From Branchiostoma floridae (Eukaryota; Chordata; Leptocardii; Amphioxiformes; Branchiostomatidae), in contig NC_049983.1 of assembly GCF_000003815.2 (NCBI RefSeq), positions 18,885,180-18,949,179 of the forward strand: a DNA stretch of 64,000 nt, given 5' to 3'. Positions 32,701 through 47,700 of the stretch are shown here, piece after piece; position 1 is the first letter of the stretch; every line of letters begins with the position of its first letter. Made by a program: the position numbers and the translations under genes. The notes under the pieces were generated by a model. It searched no databases and was not told the DNA's origin. It was given only the letters and a program-made list of their open reading frames with translations.

Positions 32701-35700
32701 TAGTAAAGCTTCATCTTCAATCCTCCTAGTACTAGCAGCTATTGACGTGTAGTTAACATGTTGATCGCTTAGACAACATATCTAGTCATCCTTTTGTACG
32801 TCAACACTTCTGTTTCATACATACCGTGATTGCCTTCGACATTACCTGTTTGTCCACTTTAGCTATTTTCTTTCTTATCTAATTAACCTTTCAGTCTGAA
32901 TGGTCGATTAAGGATTTCGTAGCAAATTTTTTGCTTGTTCTCTGTCTTTCTTTTGCGAATTTAAGCATTTCAACTGCGGTTCCTCAGCATTTTTTTTTTG
33001 TGTTGTTTATCTTAGCTCTGTGGTTAGATTTGTAAGCTTTACCATGTAAACAATTTTGTTTGTATTTTCTCATGTTTGACAATGTCATAATATTGATGTA
33101 ATTGGACCATTAGCTGATTGACGTGCTGTGTATTCCCATGGGGATTACCCCCAAAACCTGTTGACGTCATTTGTGTTATTGCTTCGTGGGTAACTCAAAC
33201 TGATATACATCTTCGATTGATTTCCCGTTTGAGGAATAAAGTGTTGTGTTCCGCCAAACCTGATTTCGTCTCTGACCACATCTTTATTTTCTTGGTGTCG
33301 GTAGAAAATTCATGGATTGTAAAACACATTTTTGCGGAGCAAAAATAGTGGAACTTAAAGAGATCTACACATGCAACAATAGTTATTTCTGAGGTATGCA
33401 CACTTCAGACATCTAGGTGTCCAATACATAATTTACAAAGCATCGATAACAATGCATTCGAAGACAACAAGGCCAAAAGTTTTCAGGTCATTTTCGGGGC
33501 AGGCGAGCTCGTCGTGGGACAAACACACTGTCACGTTCATTGCCAGATTTGTAGATAATAATCACATGTGCTCACGGCACAAGACGAGCATGATTCAACA
33601 GCAATCTTGAATTTCTTTTGGTGACCTACAACTCGTGTAAAAGTGTGAGGAACCGTTGCATTATCGCCCGGATCTACGGCTGAATGGGTCAAATTGAACG
33701 TACGCCGCCATTTTCCCACCATTCTTAATGCTACGGCCAGCAGTAAAGTTTTACGTCATAGTGGTTGTGACGGACCAAAATTAAATGAAAATTCTTGTCA
33801 GTATACGCCCATTTTCTCATGACTTTTTGTATGCTCATGCAGATTTTTGTTTTGTGCAACTACTAACAGGAAAGAAAGGAACAACAGAGGATGTATAAAG
33901 GTACATAGCGGCAGTTAATTGTGCCGTGTTTCGTTCGGCCGGTATAGTGCACCCCCTTCCAACCACGCGCCCGTTCTCCGTGCAATTCCGCGGTGTGTTC
34001 CAATTACGATATTATGTTTTTAGCAGGACCAGAGAGACAAAATAATTTACACAGAAGAAGTGGTAAAGGTAAGCTGTAACAGCAACATGTAACTGGAGAA
34101 AATGATGCTTTGATCATTTGCCAAATTAGCATTGCTTGAGAAATTGCAGTAAACCGACCGGTATTATGCCAATGGATGTTACTAGTACATTGAGAGGGAC
34201 TCAAGAAAATGTCCTGTTTCTAGCCTTAGTTCTCATGAACTTCGGCAGCGCATCATGGCAGAAGATATACTGCAACTGCCAACAGATAGGGGGCACTTCT
34301 GATGGCTGTTGCCAATAATATACGTGTACTGTCTCCTTAAGCAGTACTTGTATTGAGAGGTACTAAGGAAAATGTTCTGATTTTAGGCCTAGTTCTCAGG
34401 GCACATTAAGTCTACATATTGTATATATGTGAAACATCATCATCATCATCATCATCATCGGTCGACGTGATCAAACATGTTCGCACATGTTTACACACGA
34501 CGGGGTTATACCGCCCCTTACGGGGTGACATACCCTTTGAAACATAGAATTTGATACTGCTATAACTACAAAAGAGGGTAAGGAGAACCGACCTCTGTCT
34601 GTACAAGGTAGTTCCTCTGTGTGCGGATGTGCTTGAGGAAGCCCTTGATGTTGACCGAATGTTTCTCTTCCACCTGCCTCATCATGGTGTCCAGCACGAT
34701 GTAGGTCCCTGTCCTCCCCACTCCGGCACTGTAAGGGAGGGGCACACTCACTTTACATATACTGAGGGCCACAGTTGTTCTTGATTTTACATGTGTAAGT
34801 ATTAGTGCTAAAGCAAGTTTCCAAGTATGCTAAAAGAAAGCTCTGTAGAAAGTTGTTCTACGCAACTCTATTGCTACTGTAATGTTTCTACATACCATTA
34901 CTAGCTAACATTCAAAACAATATAGATTCATGTGCTACCTACAATTGCAAACTACAATTCCTACGTACATTATACTATTGAAAATAACATGTATTACTAC
35001 ATTCAATGTATTTAACTGGATAAAAAAGAGCATATTTTCAACATACAAATGTATTATGCTTGAAATACATGTGTGGCCCATGGTTTTCTACATAACAGTA
35101 ATAAAAATCTATTTTCCTGGTACAAACTGTACATGGTCTCTACATTTATTTCATACACTGTTACACATTGCAGCTTGAGTAGCCATACCTGCAGTGCACC
35201 ACCATGGGCCCCACATCCTCCCCCCCTCTGACAACAGCTGACTTCCTGATGAAGGTCAGGACGGGGAGGGCGTAGTCAGGGGTGCCGTGGTCGGGCCACT
35301 GTGTGTAGTGGTACTGCAGCACTGTGCGCTCAGCCTTTCCCTGGGAGAAAATCAGGGGTTTAGCTTGTGAAATATAAGTGTAGCAAGGGAACAGGGATTC
35401 TGTTGCTCATGCAGTATTTCATGACAGTGCAGAAGAACAGAAGATATCAATTACACAAGTCTGAATCAAAACAGAATCAGATTCTATAAAAGACCTGGAA
35501 TCAACGGTACTCTGATTCTTAATTTCACAATGTTTATTTCAGAACATGGCATTGCTTTTAATTTATCTTATCACGTTCTTCCGATTTCACTGAATCATGG
35601 TAATTTATTTCTTCAAATCCTGGCATTTTGTATCTACTTGTAGGATGTGTGTGTGTGAGTCACATCAATACCTTTGCTTCATTACAAAGTTCCAGATGTT

Positions 35701-38700
35701 CAAAACTCAAACATGTTTGAAAGAAACTGGTGAACACTCTTAAATTTTGATACAAACCATTATGACCTTGGCATGGCGTAAGTAGAATGCCCTGATGGTG
35801 TGAGTCACATCAATACATTCACTTCATCCCAAGTTCCAAAACTCGACAGTGTTTAAAAAATGGTTGCTATGAATCTTCTTGGCTTTGAAACCCACCTTTT
35901 TGACCTTGGCATGGCGTAAGGAGAAAGTCCTGATGGTGTAGTTTGCCAGCACCTTGGTGTGCTTCAGGGTGACGGTGACCAGTCCATACTGCTCCGTCCC
36001 ATCTGTGGGCCAGTACTGGTCACACTTCCGCTGGAAACACAAAGGTGAAGAAAGGTTCAGACACTTTTTTCTAGCTTAAGAAACTTTTTTTCTGTGTAAT
36101 GATTTTGTAAATGTATGTGTTAGGATATATATATGGATTATTAGGATGATCTTTTCATGGATTTACTTGGGGTTCAATCATGTAATCTGACATGTATTCT
36201 GTCTAAACCTTACATGTACCAGTCCTCTTCCCTCATGATCTCAAAAGATACAAGTGGCCAGCATGTCGATTTTAGTTTTTCACGAATAAATAAAGGCCCA
36301 GCAAACAAGATCAAGCCCTTTCATATGAATAAGCCAAACATAGTAAGATAAAGCATATAAATGAATGGCCAGCTCTTGATCCAACGTAATCCTTGTACCA
36401 TACTCTGACTATTAGATAAACAGTTTAGGGAACTCACCCTTCCACGCTCCACTAGGTTGGTAAGCATGATGATCACAGCCGTGTTCTGTTCCCACACCAT
36501 CCTCCAGAAGTCTCCAAACGTCGCCTTCAGAGGACCTAGAAATACAGAAAACATACATTTAAACATTATGGGATTACCTTTTTACAATGAGCTACCTACA
36601 AAACATAAACTTGAACCCCATGATGTTCATTTAACAACACCCCTTTCATGTCATGTCTTTTGAAATAAATCAAAAACTTTCCATCACACATACATGAATA
36701 TACAGTATGTAACGTTATGCTACATTGTAAAAGCATGAAAGTACAAAGATTTGAAACACACTCTAAGAACGCAGTATTCTTGTACAATATTCAACAGTCA
36801 CCCACCTTGAGCAGCTATGAACTTTCTTGCCTTTTCATATCCCTACAATGAAGTTGAAAAAACTGTTAACTCAGACCACTGAATAGACATGACATTCAAA
36901 CTCAGTCAGAAAAATCTACGTTTTGACAGGAACATGTGTCTATCAGACGGTCCTCTGATAAACAACACAAGACAAGCCAAGATCAATTTCAAAGGACTTC
37001 ACAGAGTTTATTCATAATTCTGCCAACCAAGTTAAAGTTCAAACATGCTCTGACCACATCAACCACTGACGTATGTTTCAGAAGACATACAAGGGTATAA
37101 CAAATTTTAAAACTCCTCAATAAACATTAAAAGTAGGCAAAGCAGTTATCCTCAATGGAGGGAATCAAGGAATAAGGGATCATTATGGCTATTGTTTTCT
37201 GTAAAACACACCGGATCACCCATTCTATACTAGATAAGTGTGTTTGACACTTCGCCAGGCCACGAATTAATGGAATTTGATCTATATGGTGAAACAGCAG
37301 GATTGCACTACTGCTTACACCACAGGGACATACCCAGTAGCATTGTAATATTGTTTGTGCTACAAACGAATAAAGAAAGGGAGAAAAGACATCTGTGTAT
37401 GTCCTACAATACTTACATCCACAAAGTTTGCATTGATGTAGTCTGAGTGCTTCTGTCTGCCCAACACTGGCTTCAGCTGTACACGGCTGTGGTCATCTAA
37501 ATAGGGGGAGATGGACATTTATTTTCTTGGTCATATAAAAGGGTAAGTAAAGATGATAACAAAGCTCTGAGGGTAAAACAAAATCCTATTACTTGTGCAC
37601 AAAGTCTGCTGATTGCAAGAATGACTTTAACAAGAAATCAAACCTCTATGAAATATTTTCAGTTTTTGTGAATTTCTCGCTGATCTGACCATTGCATTTT
37701 CTCCACTTGTCTGGCTCTCATAGTATAACCTATTTTAGGACCTTTGACCTAACTTCCTGTCAGTGTCCCTGACGTGCCTAGCATGTGGTAATCAGCCACT
37801 CTGCATACAATTAACTATGGACACACAAGCAAACAAATAAACAGACACACTGAAACAAAACCTCTATACACAGAGGAAAGTCACAATATTGTCTCCTGGC
37901 TTCTCCATCACATGGACTGACTTACATGCCACGATGTTGATGTATCTGTTCTTGTGCTTGTTGTCCGGGTGCATGGTGTGTTCCCACTTCAGGTCCGACC
38001 TGTTGGCTGTGCTTTGGTGGATCTCCTCATACTCCAAGGCAAAGCCGTGGTCACTGTCCGCATGGAGGGAGGACACGTGCTTTGCAAACTGCCCAACAGC
38101 AATGGACTGTGAATTCTCCCCATCTGATTGTAGGGACAAACAAGACAAAAATAGATGTTGGCGTTTAAGAGCAATGACAATACATTTGTAGAATCACACA
38201 TTCATGCTGTAGGCTTTGCTTCTTACTGATACAACATGTCAAAACAAAAACAGGTGTGAATATTTACGTATATCATAAAAATAAGAAGTTTCTGGGCTGC
38301 CAAGATGGTTTGGGTGGTAGATAAAGAGTGACACCCAACATAAGTCGAAAAAAGTCGAAGTAATTTTGGCCTTTAAAAGTTTAATAGTCTAAGACTGATC
38401 CAAAGCCCCACAGAGACACAGACATAGAAATACAAAATGAAACATAAAAATTAAAATATTGGGCATGTAACCTCTCTCTCATTGGTTGAACTGTTTGTAA
38501 TGGATAGACAGGGATAGGGACAACTCACCCAACATGACCGGCAGTGGAATGTGCTGTATCTTCACCACCCTAGGAGACCCATCATCGTCGATGTAGTAAC
38601 ACGCCGTCTGGTGAAACTTCCTGCTAATACCAAAATAAACCTCAGTTAGAACCTTCTTCTGTGTTGGTTCTCACAAATGATGGATAGAAAAGGACATAAA

Positions 38701-41700
38701 AAGGAGTAGCAGAGAGCCAAACCCATATCAGTTATTGTCTTCTGATTGAGGTATACACCTCTAACGACATGGAGGTCAAATAACTAGGGAGGTAGCTAGG
38801 TAGGTATATGAATTAAGTAGGTAGGTACTAGGTAAACTGTTCAAATTTACACAAGATTGCCATATTACTAAGTGTTAATATCTAAAAAAAAACATTTTTT
38901 CCATTTCTGTACTACAGTTTTTTTTTCTTTTTTTATATGGGTGAATTTGGTATGTACAGATAATCTTTGGCCTGCTGCAAAGTTGCTAAATATATCATAT
39001 AGTTTTTGAATGGTAACATTGTACATGTATTTCTCCACTTATATGATGATCATGATGAAAAGTCTAGTTTGGCTCTTGCTCAATAGTTACCCAAAGTGAC
39101 ACACGGTTGACCAACAACAAATGTTGTAAGTATTATACAAGCATACATGTAACTGAATAATGTTCATTCCACTGATCTAAACCTTAAGTGATGCAGTGCA
39201 GCATGCATCCCAAGGCAGGCAACTCTGTAGCATGGTTGGTGAAACACAGTGTTACTGAGACTGTGAGTACATCCTTAATGTTCCATGCACAACTCATGCA
39301 GAATGCAACTCAGTTTTCATGTCAATCATAGGACATTACTCTAGCATGTGCAAACAGTGCAAAATCACACACAGCAAATGGAAGTTAAACTGTTGGACTT
39401 TCAACCAACTAGTTACTACTGTGACATGTACATATCATAGTGTATACATGTACCAGCAGGTAAATTACTATATACAGTATTTGAAGAATGGCAACAATTG
39501 GGATTAGCTTGTACAACTGTACTCTCATTCAAAGGAATATACCAACTTTGTTATAAAAAAACACGGTATCACATATCAGATGGAAGTGTTATCAAACGAG
39601 GTGAGGAAAAGGTGACGTCAAATGAAAACCAAAGTGAAGGAGATGACAGGCAGGACCTTGATCGTAATCGTCTTGCCACATGACAGCCATGTTGCCTGAG
39701 AAGACAACCCAGGTGAGACAGGAAGTCAGTGTACACAGTCACAACACCACAGGGTTGCAGCCAGCCTCAAATCATTTTCTGTCCCCTTCATTTTGAATCC
39801 TAATGACCACCCAAGGCGCAAGATGTCGCGCCATGCTCCCCCGGAAAATTTTGAAATCTAGACCCTTTGAAATGCTATTTCCTGCATTTTGAGGTGTAAA
39901 TTTTGCTGGTAGACTAAGCTGTTCAACGGCATCTGTCTTGGTAAAATATTCCACAAGGGAGTTTTTTTATATCTTTACATTATCGACTTTTGTACATCAC
40001 AGAGGACAAAATGGGCAAAATCATTTTCCGTCCCCAGCTGCAAAATTCCGTCAAAGGACAGAAGGACGGGCGCTGGCTACAACCCTGCAATACCACCAAG
40101 GCTGGCGTAAAGTCTTGTCTAACATTGGACCCATTTTGTATGCTAAATCTCAACGACATCATTCTGTTCCACAGTTAAACCTACCTTCTTGATTTTAACT
40201 CTTTTGTTCAATTTGCTGTCCTCAATATCAGGAAAGATCACATACAAAATGTACATGTTGCATTGTCTAGAATCTAATAACTGGATTTAAAACTTTCAAT
40301 GCAAAAAGACCATGTAGGAAAATTTGCTAAAAGTTTCTGCTTTCTGAATAGAAACCGGGAAAGCAAATGGAAGGAACTTTCAAGTTTTATTATATTTAAA
40401 GACATTTATTCACAACAAAGTGACTTTGAAATGGGCCTAATGCTAGGCATGGGGAAACAGATATCACCTCTAACACAGGCCACTGTCACAGGAAAATAGA
40501 CTATCAGTCTATATACAAATGCATTCCCAATGGTCTGAGACTAGCTTGTAAGTTGTAGTGTAGTTGATTGTTCAGGTGGTCAGAGCTGAATTGATCCAGG
40601 AAGAAATTTTTAATCACTACCACTTTGTAACATACAGTCAAAATTGCCCAAGAAGACTACTAAGAGGACAAATAAAATCTGTTCATTTGGACAGATGTTC
40701 ACTATAGACAGCATTGTGTCCATGGAAAAAAAGTGGTGCTTATGTAGTGGGGGTCACTTGTGCAGGTTTGACTGTACATCTTATACAAATTAGAATTTGT
40801 TTCCTGAGCTGTCCACTTTGAAAGAAATGTACAGTTGTAGGCATGTCGAAGGACAACTTTCCCAAAAAGATAAGTAGCTTTCCCCATTACAAACTGGTAG
40901 AAGCAATCAGATTAATCACTCATGTACATAATACATGTGTACCAGCAAGTCAATACACAATGTATATACAATGTAGATAATTGATTGGATTTTAAACAAT
41001 GGAAAACAGTATAGCAACCAATCAAGATTTACTCCAAGGGAGCTAGAAACATCTGTCATCCAATGATACAAAAAGATGTCAAAGTTAAAACACAACTAGC
41101 TGACAAAATGAAGAAAAGGTCAGAAATTGTACTGCTGAGAAGCCATATGATAATTCTTACCTAAAGTAAACAGCAGCCAGAACCAGAAGAATGACCAGGA
41201 AAGCACCGAGAGCAATGGCTATCCCGATGATGGCGCCGGTACCACTACTGTTGTCTACCTCCACGGTGGTACGGGCACTGGTGGTCTGCACGGGGGGTGG
41301 GGTTTTTGTGGGAGCTGCAACAGAAGTCAGGAAATTACACTATTATATCAGACTGCATACAGTTATATAATATGAATACCTTTACATTGAATGACTGACT
41401 GATCATCAAATGAAATTGTAAGATTGCAGACTTTGAATTGTTTCCATCCTTTTGACAAAGTGTTCGCCAGAAAAAGTTCTCAACAGGAGTTCCAGTCGTG
41501 GAAATGTTAAATGATGACCCTTCAACTTTGTGGCACCTGAGGTACATTGATGAGGGATAAAACAAATTTTGTATTTCACAAAATTCTTCCACTTGCTTGA
41601 GTGACTTTTTTGTATTGTGAATTTCTTGAGGTGCAGTAATTTCTGGTAGCATGTTACACTGAGAAAAACAATAAATTAACCTTCATCGTGTTGCATTAAT

Positions 41701-44700
41701 TTTGCTGTGTACCCTGGTAGTTAAAGACATGTGTGAGTTTCTTTTGGATGAAATCACAAAACTTGCTGTGCTACACTTTCAGCAGAGGTAACCATTTCCT
41801 TAACAGTTTAGCTTGATGTTTGTACTATAAATAATCTACTGTTGCATACAAAAAAATGCTACATCTAGAAAAACACAGAAGGCACACATGTAAATCTGTT
41901 ACTTCAATCACTTAGAGCTAAACTATCTACACAGTCACAGTGTGAAAGGGGGGATCTAACTATCTATGCATCAAAAGCACTGCAAACCTGCAACTTTGTT
42001 ATGCACACCAAACTTTGACAAAGAAAGGTTAAACATATCTTGTTTAACAAGAACAACATCTAGTGAACTACAAACTACCAGTTAATTTCACACATTAGTG
42101 ATCACAAGCTAGCAGCACAGCACAGCTACGAGGGAGGAAAGAGAGAGAGAGAGGAGGAGAAAGTGACAGAAGAGTTGGTAGACCCACCGGACACCGCAAG
42201 GAAGATCTTTTCAGATTCAGAGGTGTTGACATAATTCCGCCCGTGGATTTTACTGCGCACTTTAGCCGTAACGTTCAATTGGTAGGGACTGGCGGGCTTC
42301 AGGTCCTCCAGCAGGGACCACTGGACGGGGCCGTCACGAACGGGGACCTCCCGCCTTTGCGGCAGCGCACAAAAGAGGTACATAAAGGAGCACTGGCTGT
42401 AGAGAACATAGAAGCTGTCCACCCTGCGAAGGGCCATCCCCGGCTGGGTCCAGCTCACATTGATGCTGGTAGCCGAGACCTGCTCGATTCTGAGTTGCTC
42501 TGGTTTGAAGGGGGCTGTGAGGAGTGGAGAGGGGTGAAACGGGGCCAAAGAGACAGAGCCAAATTTTATCATGCAGATAGAGCAGCAACTGGTACAAATG
42601 TAGGTCCATTAGGCCCCCTTTCAACCAGACAGTGATCGCTGAGTGACCATACAGCAGCCAAAATTGGACTTGCATGAGCCTTAATTTCACAACTGGAATA
42701 TAACACATGGTACAAGATAAAACACACAAAATGTCAAAAATACTTGTTTAGTCTATGAAATTTGTTGAGCAAGTGTCAAATATTTGGAGGCTCAGTGGTC
42801 ACTGAGCTGTGGTCGTCTCCAGTGAAAAGGGGGTTCTGAGAATCACCAAAAGACAAAAAGGAATGTACAATGTTGGTAAGCAATACAATACATTTATTTG
42901 TAGATGGCAAATCATATTTTTGAATTCACAAAAAAAGCAAAACATTCTAAGTTCACAAATGTGCATTTTGACTCCTTTTACTACTGATTACTTCACAACC
43001 ATTTTACAACAGTGTGACCATAATGTAGAACAGACCTTCTACAGAATCAATCCTTAATCCATGATAGCCATACTTACGTAGAACATCAGTGTTAACAGGG
43101 AAGTCTCTAGTTCTGGAACTGGTGGATCCACTGTTGAAGCTCTCCATAGAAACCATGTAGAAAGTAGACGGTTCTGCGGAGAAGACATACAAGAGGTGTC
43201 TGTCAATCAACTGCAAACCCTGCAAACTGCTATGTGGCATAACATATCAAAAGACTGATCCAACAGCCCAACCAACATTCGTCAAAACATAGACATGCAA
43301 AATAAAGACAAAAAATGCAAACATTTGATGAAATGAAGCCACCATCTTGGTGTTTCACAAGTAATACAAAGCTACCTATGACAGGTCACTCACTATGCAA
43401 TATAATACCAGTTGTTCATTACAAAGCTAGTAAGAAACAACGTATAATATTGAACTGTACTCACGTAGGTCTTTTATAACGTAAGACCTTACGTCCCCAA
43501 CTTCGATGACAGTTTTGTTGGAGGGACAGGTGCTGTATAAACAGTAGTAGATACGGAAGCCCAGGATCCTGGCTACAGGGGGGCTGGGGACAGTCCAGGC
43601 TATACCGATGCTGTAGGCTGTAGTCTCAGGTTTGTCTCTATCTATTACTGGTACTGGTGCAGCTGAAAAATGGGGGTAAGACTGTTAACCTTTTTGCACA
43701 CGAAAGTAACGATTTGGTTAACAATTCTCTACTGGTTATGGAGATACATATAATGTAATCTTAGCAGGGAAATGACTAAATTTAATGTTTAATATACATG
43801 CATAGGGATAATTGGAGGAAAAACAATATAGAAGACCAGTCAAGGATTGAAAATACATCTAAAAGTTGAGGGTTCTTTTAATTCGCACTCTAAGAAAGGA
43901 GTATGATGCAAAGGCAGCAGTGCAACATTTTACTCTTTCACAAGGCAAATTTGAACAAATTTGTAAATTGCCAAATAGTAGTTACTCGAGCAACTCAATT
44001 ATGACTTTGAAAAATTGTATTTTCCAAAATATCCTTGGAAAAGTTACTATTCTTTGGAGTATCTTACTACCTGGATGTCTAACTTTCATTGACAAGTTTT
44101 ACATCCTTTCCATTCACAGAACAGACCTTTACAGACAGTACAAAGTACATGTAGTAAATTCATAATAGTCCTCTGATACAGACCTCCCTCTGTTGTCTGT
44201 GTATGGTTGACCCTCCAGTCCCCATACACCAGCCGACCTGACCCAAAATCATAGTACACCAGCACCTGCACCTTGTACAGGGTGAGGGGAAGGAGGCCAC
44301 TGATGGTGGCATTCTGGAATAGAGCACGGGAATGGTAAAAACACTGGAAGAAAGTGCTGCATACCTACATATACATTTGTAATATCAGGTTCACGTACAA
44401 GTACATGTATTATTATGTACAGGTACAGGCATGGGTACAGACCTACATTTATACCTGTACCTGTACAATTTGATAAAGTAACGTGTGGTTTTCAATGATA
44501 GCAGAAACATGAATTAACAGTTAACAGAATGTTTCTTTAGACATCAGGTATCTTATGCAGTGAACCCATGCTTTTGGAAGGCTAGGTGGTGGCAATGCCC
44601 ATACAATGTTCTAATCTTTCTTCAGTAAGAAAGTTTCATCATTGTGGTTGGAATACAGGAAGTGTATTTCTAGTAACAAATATAAGTCATCACATTATGC

Positions 44701-47700
44701 ATTTGAATTTATTCAGGTACAGTACAGTTGTGGTATTTTGGATCTGTACCAAAATGACTTTCATGCTAACAAAACAACCGAAAGACCATGCCATAATGGA
44801 ATATCAGTGGTAGTACACATTGTAGAAACCTGTTGGGAGATGGAATGCAACCTGAGAGGGTCAAGGTGGGGAAATGCTTTTGTATCAAATGGAAATCACA
44901 TGTGTAAGACCAAGTTTGCAATACGCACCATGACAATTATTAAAATGGAATCAATACTGCAAACAGCCTTTTGTTTGCCAAAAATAATAGCATGTATACT
45001 GCCTTATACACCTTGTAGAACAGCTGCAACCTTTTACAATTGTGAGGATGTTATATTATTGAGCGATGGAGATCATTATTGACATTGCTGAGCAACCTTA
45101 ACAACTGATTATTCTCTATAAACAGTATACCCTTGGTGTATGGTTATAAATGCAGACATAAAGCTTTAAATCTATCTGCCAAGCATTTCTTTGTAGCTCA
45201 TTTGCAGTGAATTTTTTTTGTTGACCTTGACAACTGTTCTTGGTAAAGACGCTTCGGTTTATTTGTATATATTGTTTGTTGTCTTCTGGTTGTCTTACTG
45301 AATGTAACACGTTTCGTTTTTGTTATTTATGTAGTGGGCCCCCTTGGAAATCAACTTCAAACAAGTTGAAGGGGCTACCCACATGTTTTGAGATGAATAA
45401 ATAAATTTATTGTTTGGATGATGGCACACCATGACTTAAGGCTTTAGTCTGTACGTGGCTTAGAAGTTGGTTGAATCCAGGTATCACATGCAAATCCTAC
45501 CAGAAGTGCATGTACTGGGGGAAATCTATGAATCATCTATTATATGCAACTTGAGAATACACTCTGACTTTCCTTTTCACTTCTGCTGCCAGCTTTGAAT
45601 TACCAGATGCTTCCAATGCCAACAGTAACTTTGTTATCTCCGCAGATTGTATGATTTTGGAGACTAATGGCCAGACAAATTTGATAACCAAAGAGCCTTT
45701 TCCCTCAACGTCAACCAATTAGAGACTGCTTCCTGTCAGAAGTTCATTGAAGAATGGCACACAATGTATCATAAAAGCAAAGATTGACATTCAGAGTTAG
45801 ACAAGTCCACTAGCCCGATTGTCTCAAGCAAGTGAAAGTGCTGATCGGGCAAGCAAATGTCCTACCCTACTTGCCAGATTGGGCAAGTAAGATTTTTCCA
45901 GAGACTTTGATCTACTTGTTAACTTTCAGTCATGGCATCAGGCATTGTTTAACACAGGAAAATAGAGTTGCTGGATCTTACTTACTTTTTACGTGCAATT
46001 TGATATTTAGGTTGTGGGCTGGAGATGGGTGTCTTTTTATACTATAAGCTGGCTCACAGTTTGAACAGCTCATGTGCAAAGTCAGAGGTGAAGGCTCCTA
46101 CCTTGAAAACAGTTCTTGTCTACGTACCAGTATTTTGTTTGTCTCAGGAGCCTTCATATTTGACACATTACCCACACTGCACGCAAGCAGTTCAAACCAT
46201 GAACTTGCTTATGATAATAACAAGGACCAAATGTCTTAACAGTTTCTAACAGCTCTACATACACGTTCTGACAATCTTATAACTAATTCTATTTCATTAA
46301 ACCATGCACAAGGTAAATCCTAACATTTATCTGGTACATCACAATACAGGTAAAAATTATATAAAGGATGGTTGACTTAATATGGACTTATCAAAAATAC
46401 AAAGGAAAGTGAAACAAATGGACATAAATCATGTAAAGAAAAGTAAGGAGAAATCAACTTGACATAAACAAAAGTTAAACTCAGATTGTGATGAACAGAT
46501 GAATAGAGGAACAGACCTCAAGGTCCCTACATATGCCAGATGCATTCAGGTCTCTGCTTGCAACTTCCGTGCAAGGTGTATTCACCTGATCAGCATCGAA
46601 GACGAAAGAAAACAAAAAAAGAACAGTTGATGTTGGAAAACACAAAGAGGCTGACACATGGCTTTGGAAGTACATAAAAGTCCTGCTCTACTTGTACGCA
46701 ATAAGCTGGCTCATAGTTTTAGCTGTGCATGCATGAGGTCAAAGGTGTAGGCCCCTAATGTGAAAACAGTTCTTGTCTCAAGATGTTTTGTTTGATATGC
46801 CTTTATGTCTCAGGGGCCTTCAAGTTTGACAAGTTACTCACAATGCATCACACTGTGCATGTGCAGTTCACACCATGAGCAAGCTTATTATGTCTCAATG
46901 ATACCAGCCAGAGCTATATAACTTGCATTAGGAAATACACCCTTTACTTTTTTTTTCAATTAGCATTTTGCAATCCCTTGCATATCCATTTGATTAGCAC
47001 CAACATTGCAATAATACAAAAAAGCAGCTGCAGACATTCTTATTCATGGCAGCAATGGCAAACAATTTTGCAGTTATGTCATGGATCAAGCTGAACAAAA
47101 AAGGGTGCATGCTGCATGCCAGTGCATATTTGAGCACTATTAGCGACCACTCACAATATTTAGTGCTATTTATTACTGTGTAATCTATGGTTACTTTGGC
47201 TTGTCAGATCAACGACAAGTTGAAACTGACTTGTTGTATTGGGATTAAAGCTGTGCAAGAGTTAAGCAAAAGGAAAGGCTGCATGGTGCTACCGGTAATA
47301 GCGCTTCAGAATTCAGATACATGTGCTGAATTGCTGATTCTGAAAAAATGTTATCTGCATGCACCTGTGTACCTAAATATGACATTCTCAAACTTCTTGT
47401 GAAAGGCATAAGTAACAGTGGACAAGTGCCCCAGCCAGCATCCATTGCAAAAGAAAAGCCATTAAAGCATGGCAGCCAGTACTAGCACACCCAAGCGCAG
47501 CATGCACACTTATACAGGCATCATTCACATGTAACAATCATGAGGGAACATGCCATACCTGGGCACTCCTCTTCAGCTTGATGTTACTGGCCGCCCTGCG
47601 CGAGCTGTTCGCTTCTCTATAGCTGAGGAAGTATCCCCACTTTATGTGGCTGGGGACAGAAATGTTGGGTCCCACCCACGACACAAATATCGCCGTCCCG

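Larger units (their letters stand above)
26749..34592. other. Phosphatase intron 18 (7.8 kb) between D1 and D2
   Basis: The largest intron within the phosphatase-coding part. It contains two partial copies of exon 19 (listed separately), a 106-bp tandem repeat, a 56-bp minisatellite, a 78-bp tandem duplication, and two GC-rich blocks (about 27090-27320 and 31375-31620) of unknown nature. No complete gene is supported. Confidence 0.7.
38621..41160. other. Phosphatase intron 10; MITEs, no exon seen
   Basis: A 2.5 kb AT-rich intron between the membrane-helix exon and the juxtamembrane exon. It holds the MITEs at 39750-40087 and 40633-40776. No coding supported. Confidence 0.6.

Noticed and set aside
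41335-41652. 105-codon minus-strand open frame between exons 9 and 10
   Set aside because: No domain, AT-rich, and not needed to join the FN3-4 and membrane-helix exons; it does not obviously solve the phase problem.
46500-46590. Possible extra minus-strand exon ([19 protein letters not shown]) with AG and GT borders and phase 0
   Set aside because: Exons 5 and 6 already join in phase within one FN3 domain; this insert would break the beta-sandwich and its donor (GAG/GTCTGT) is weak.
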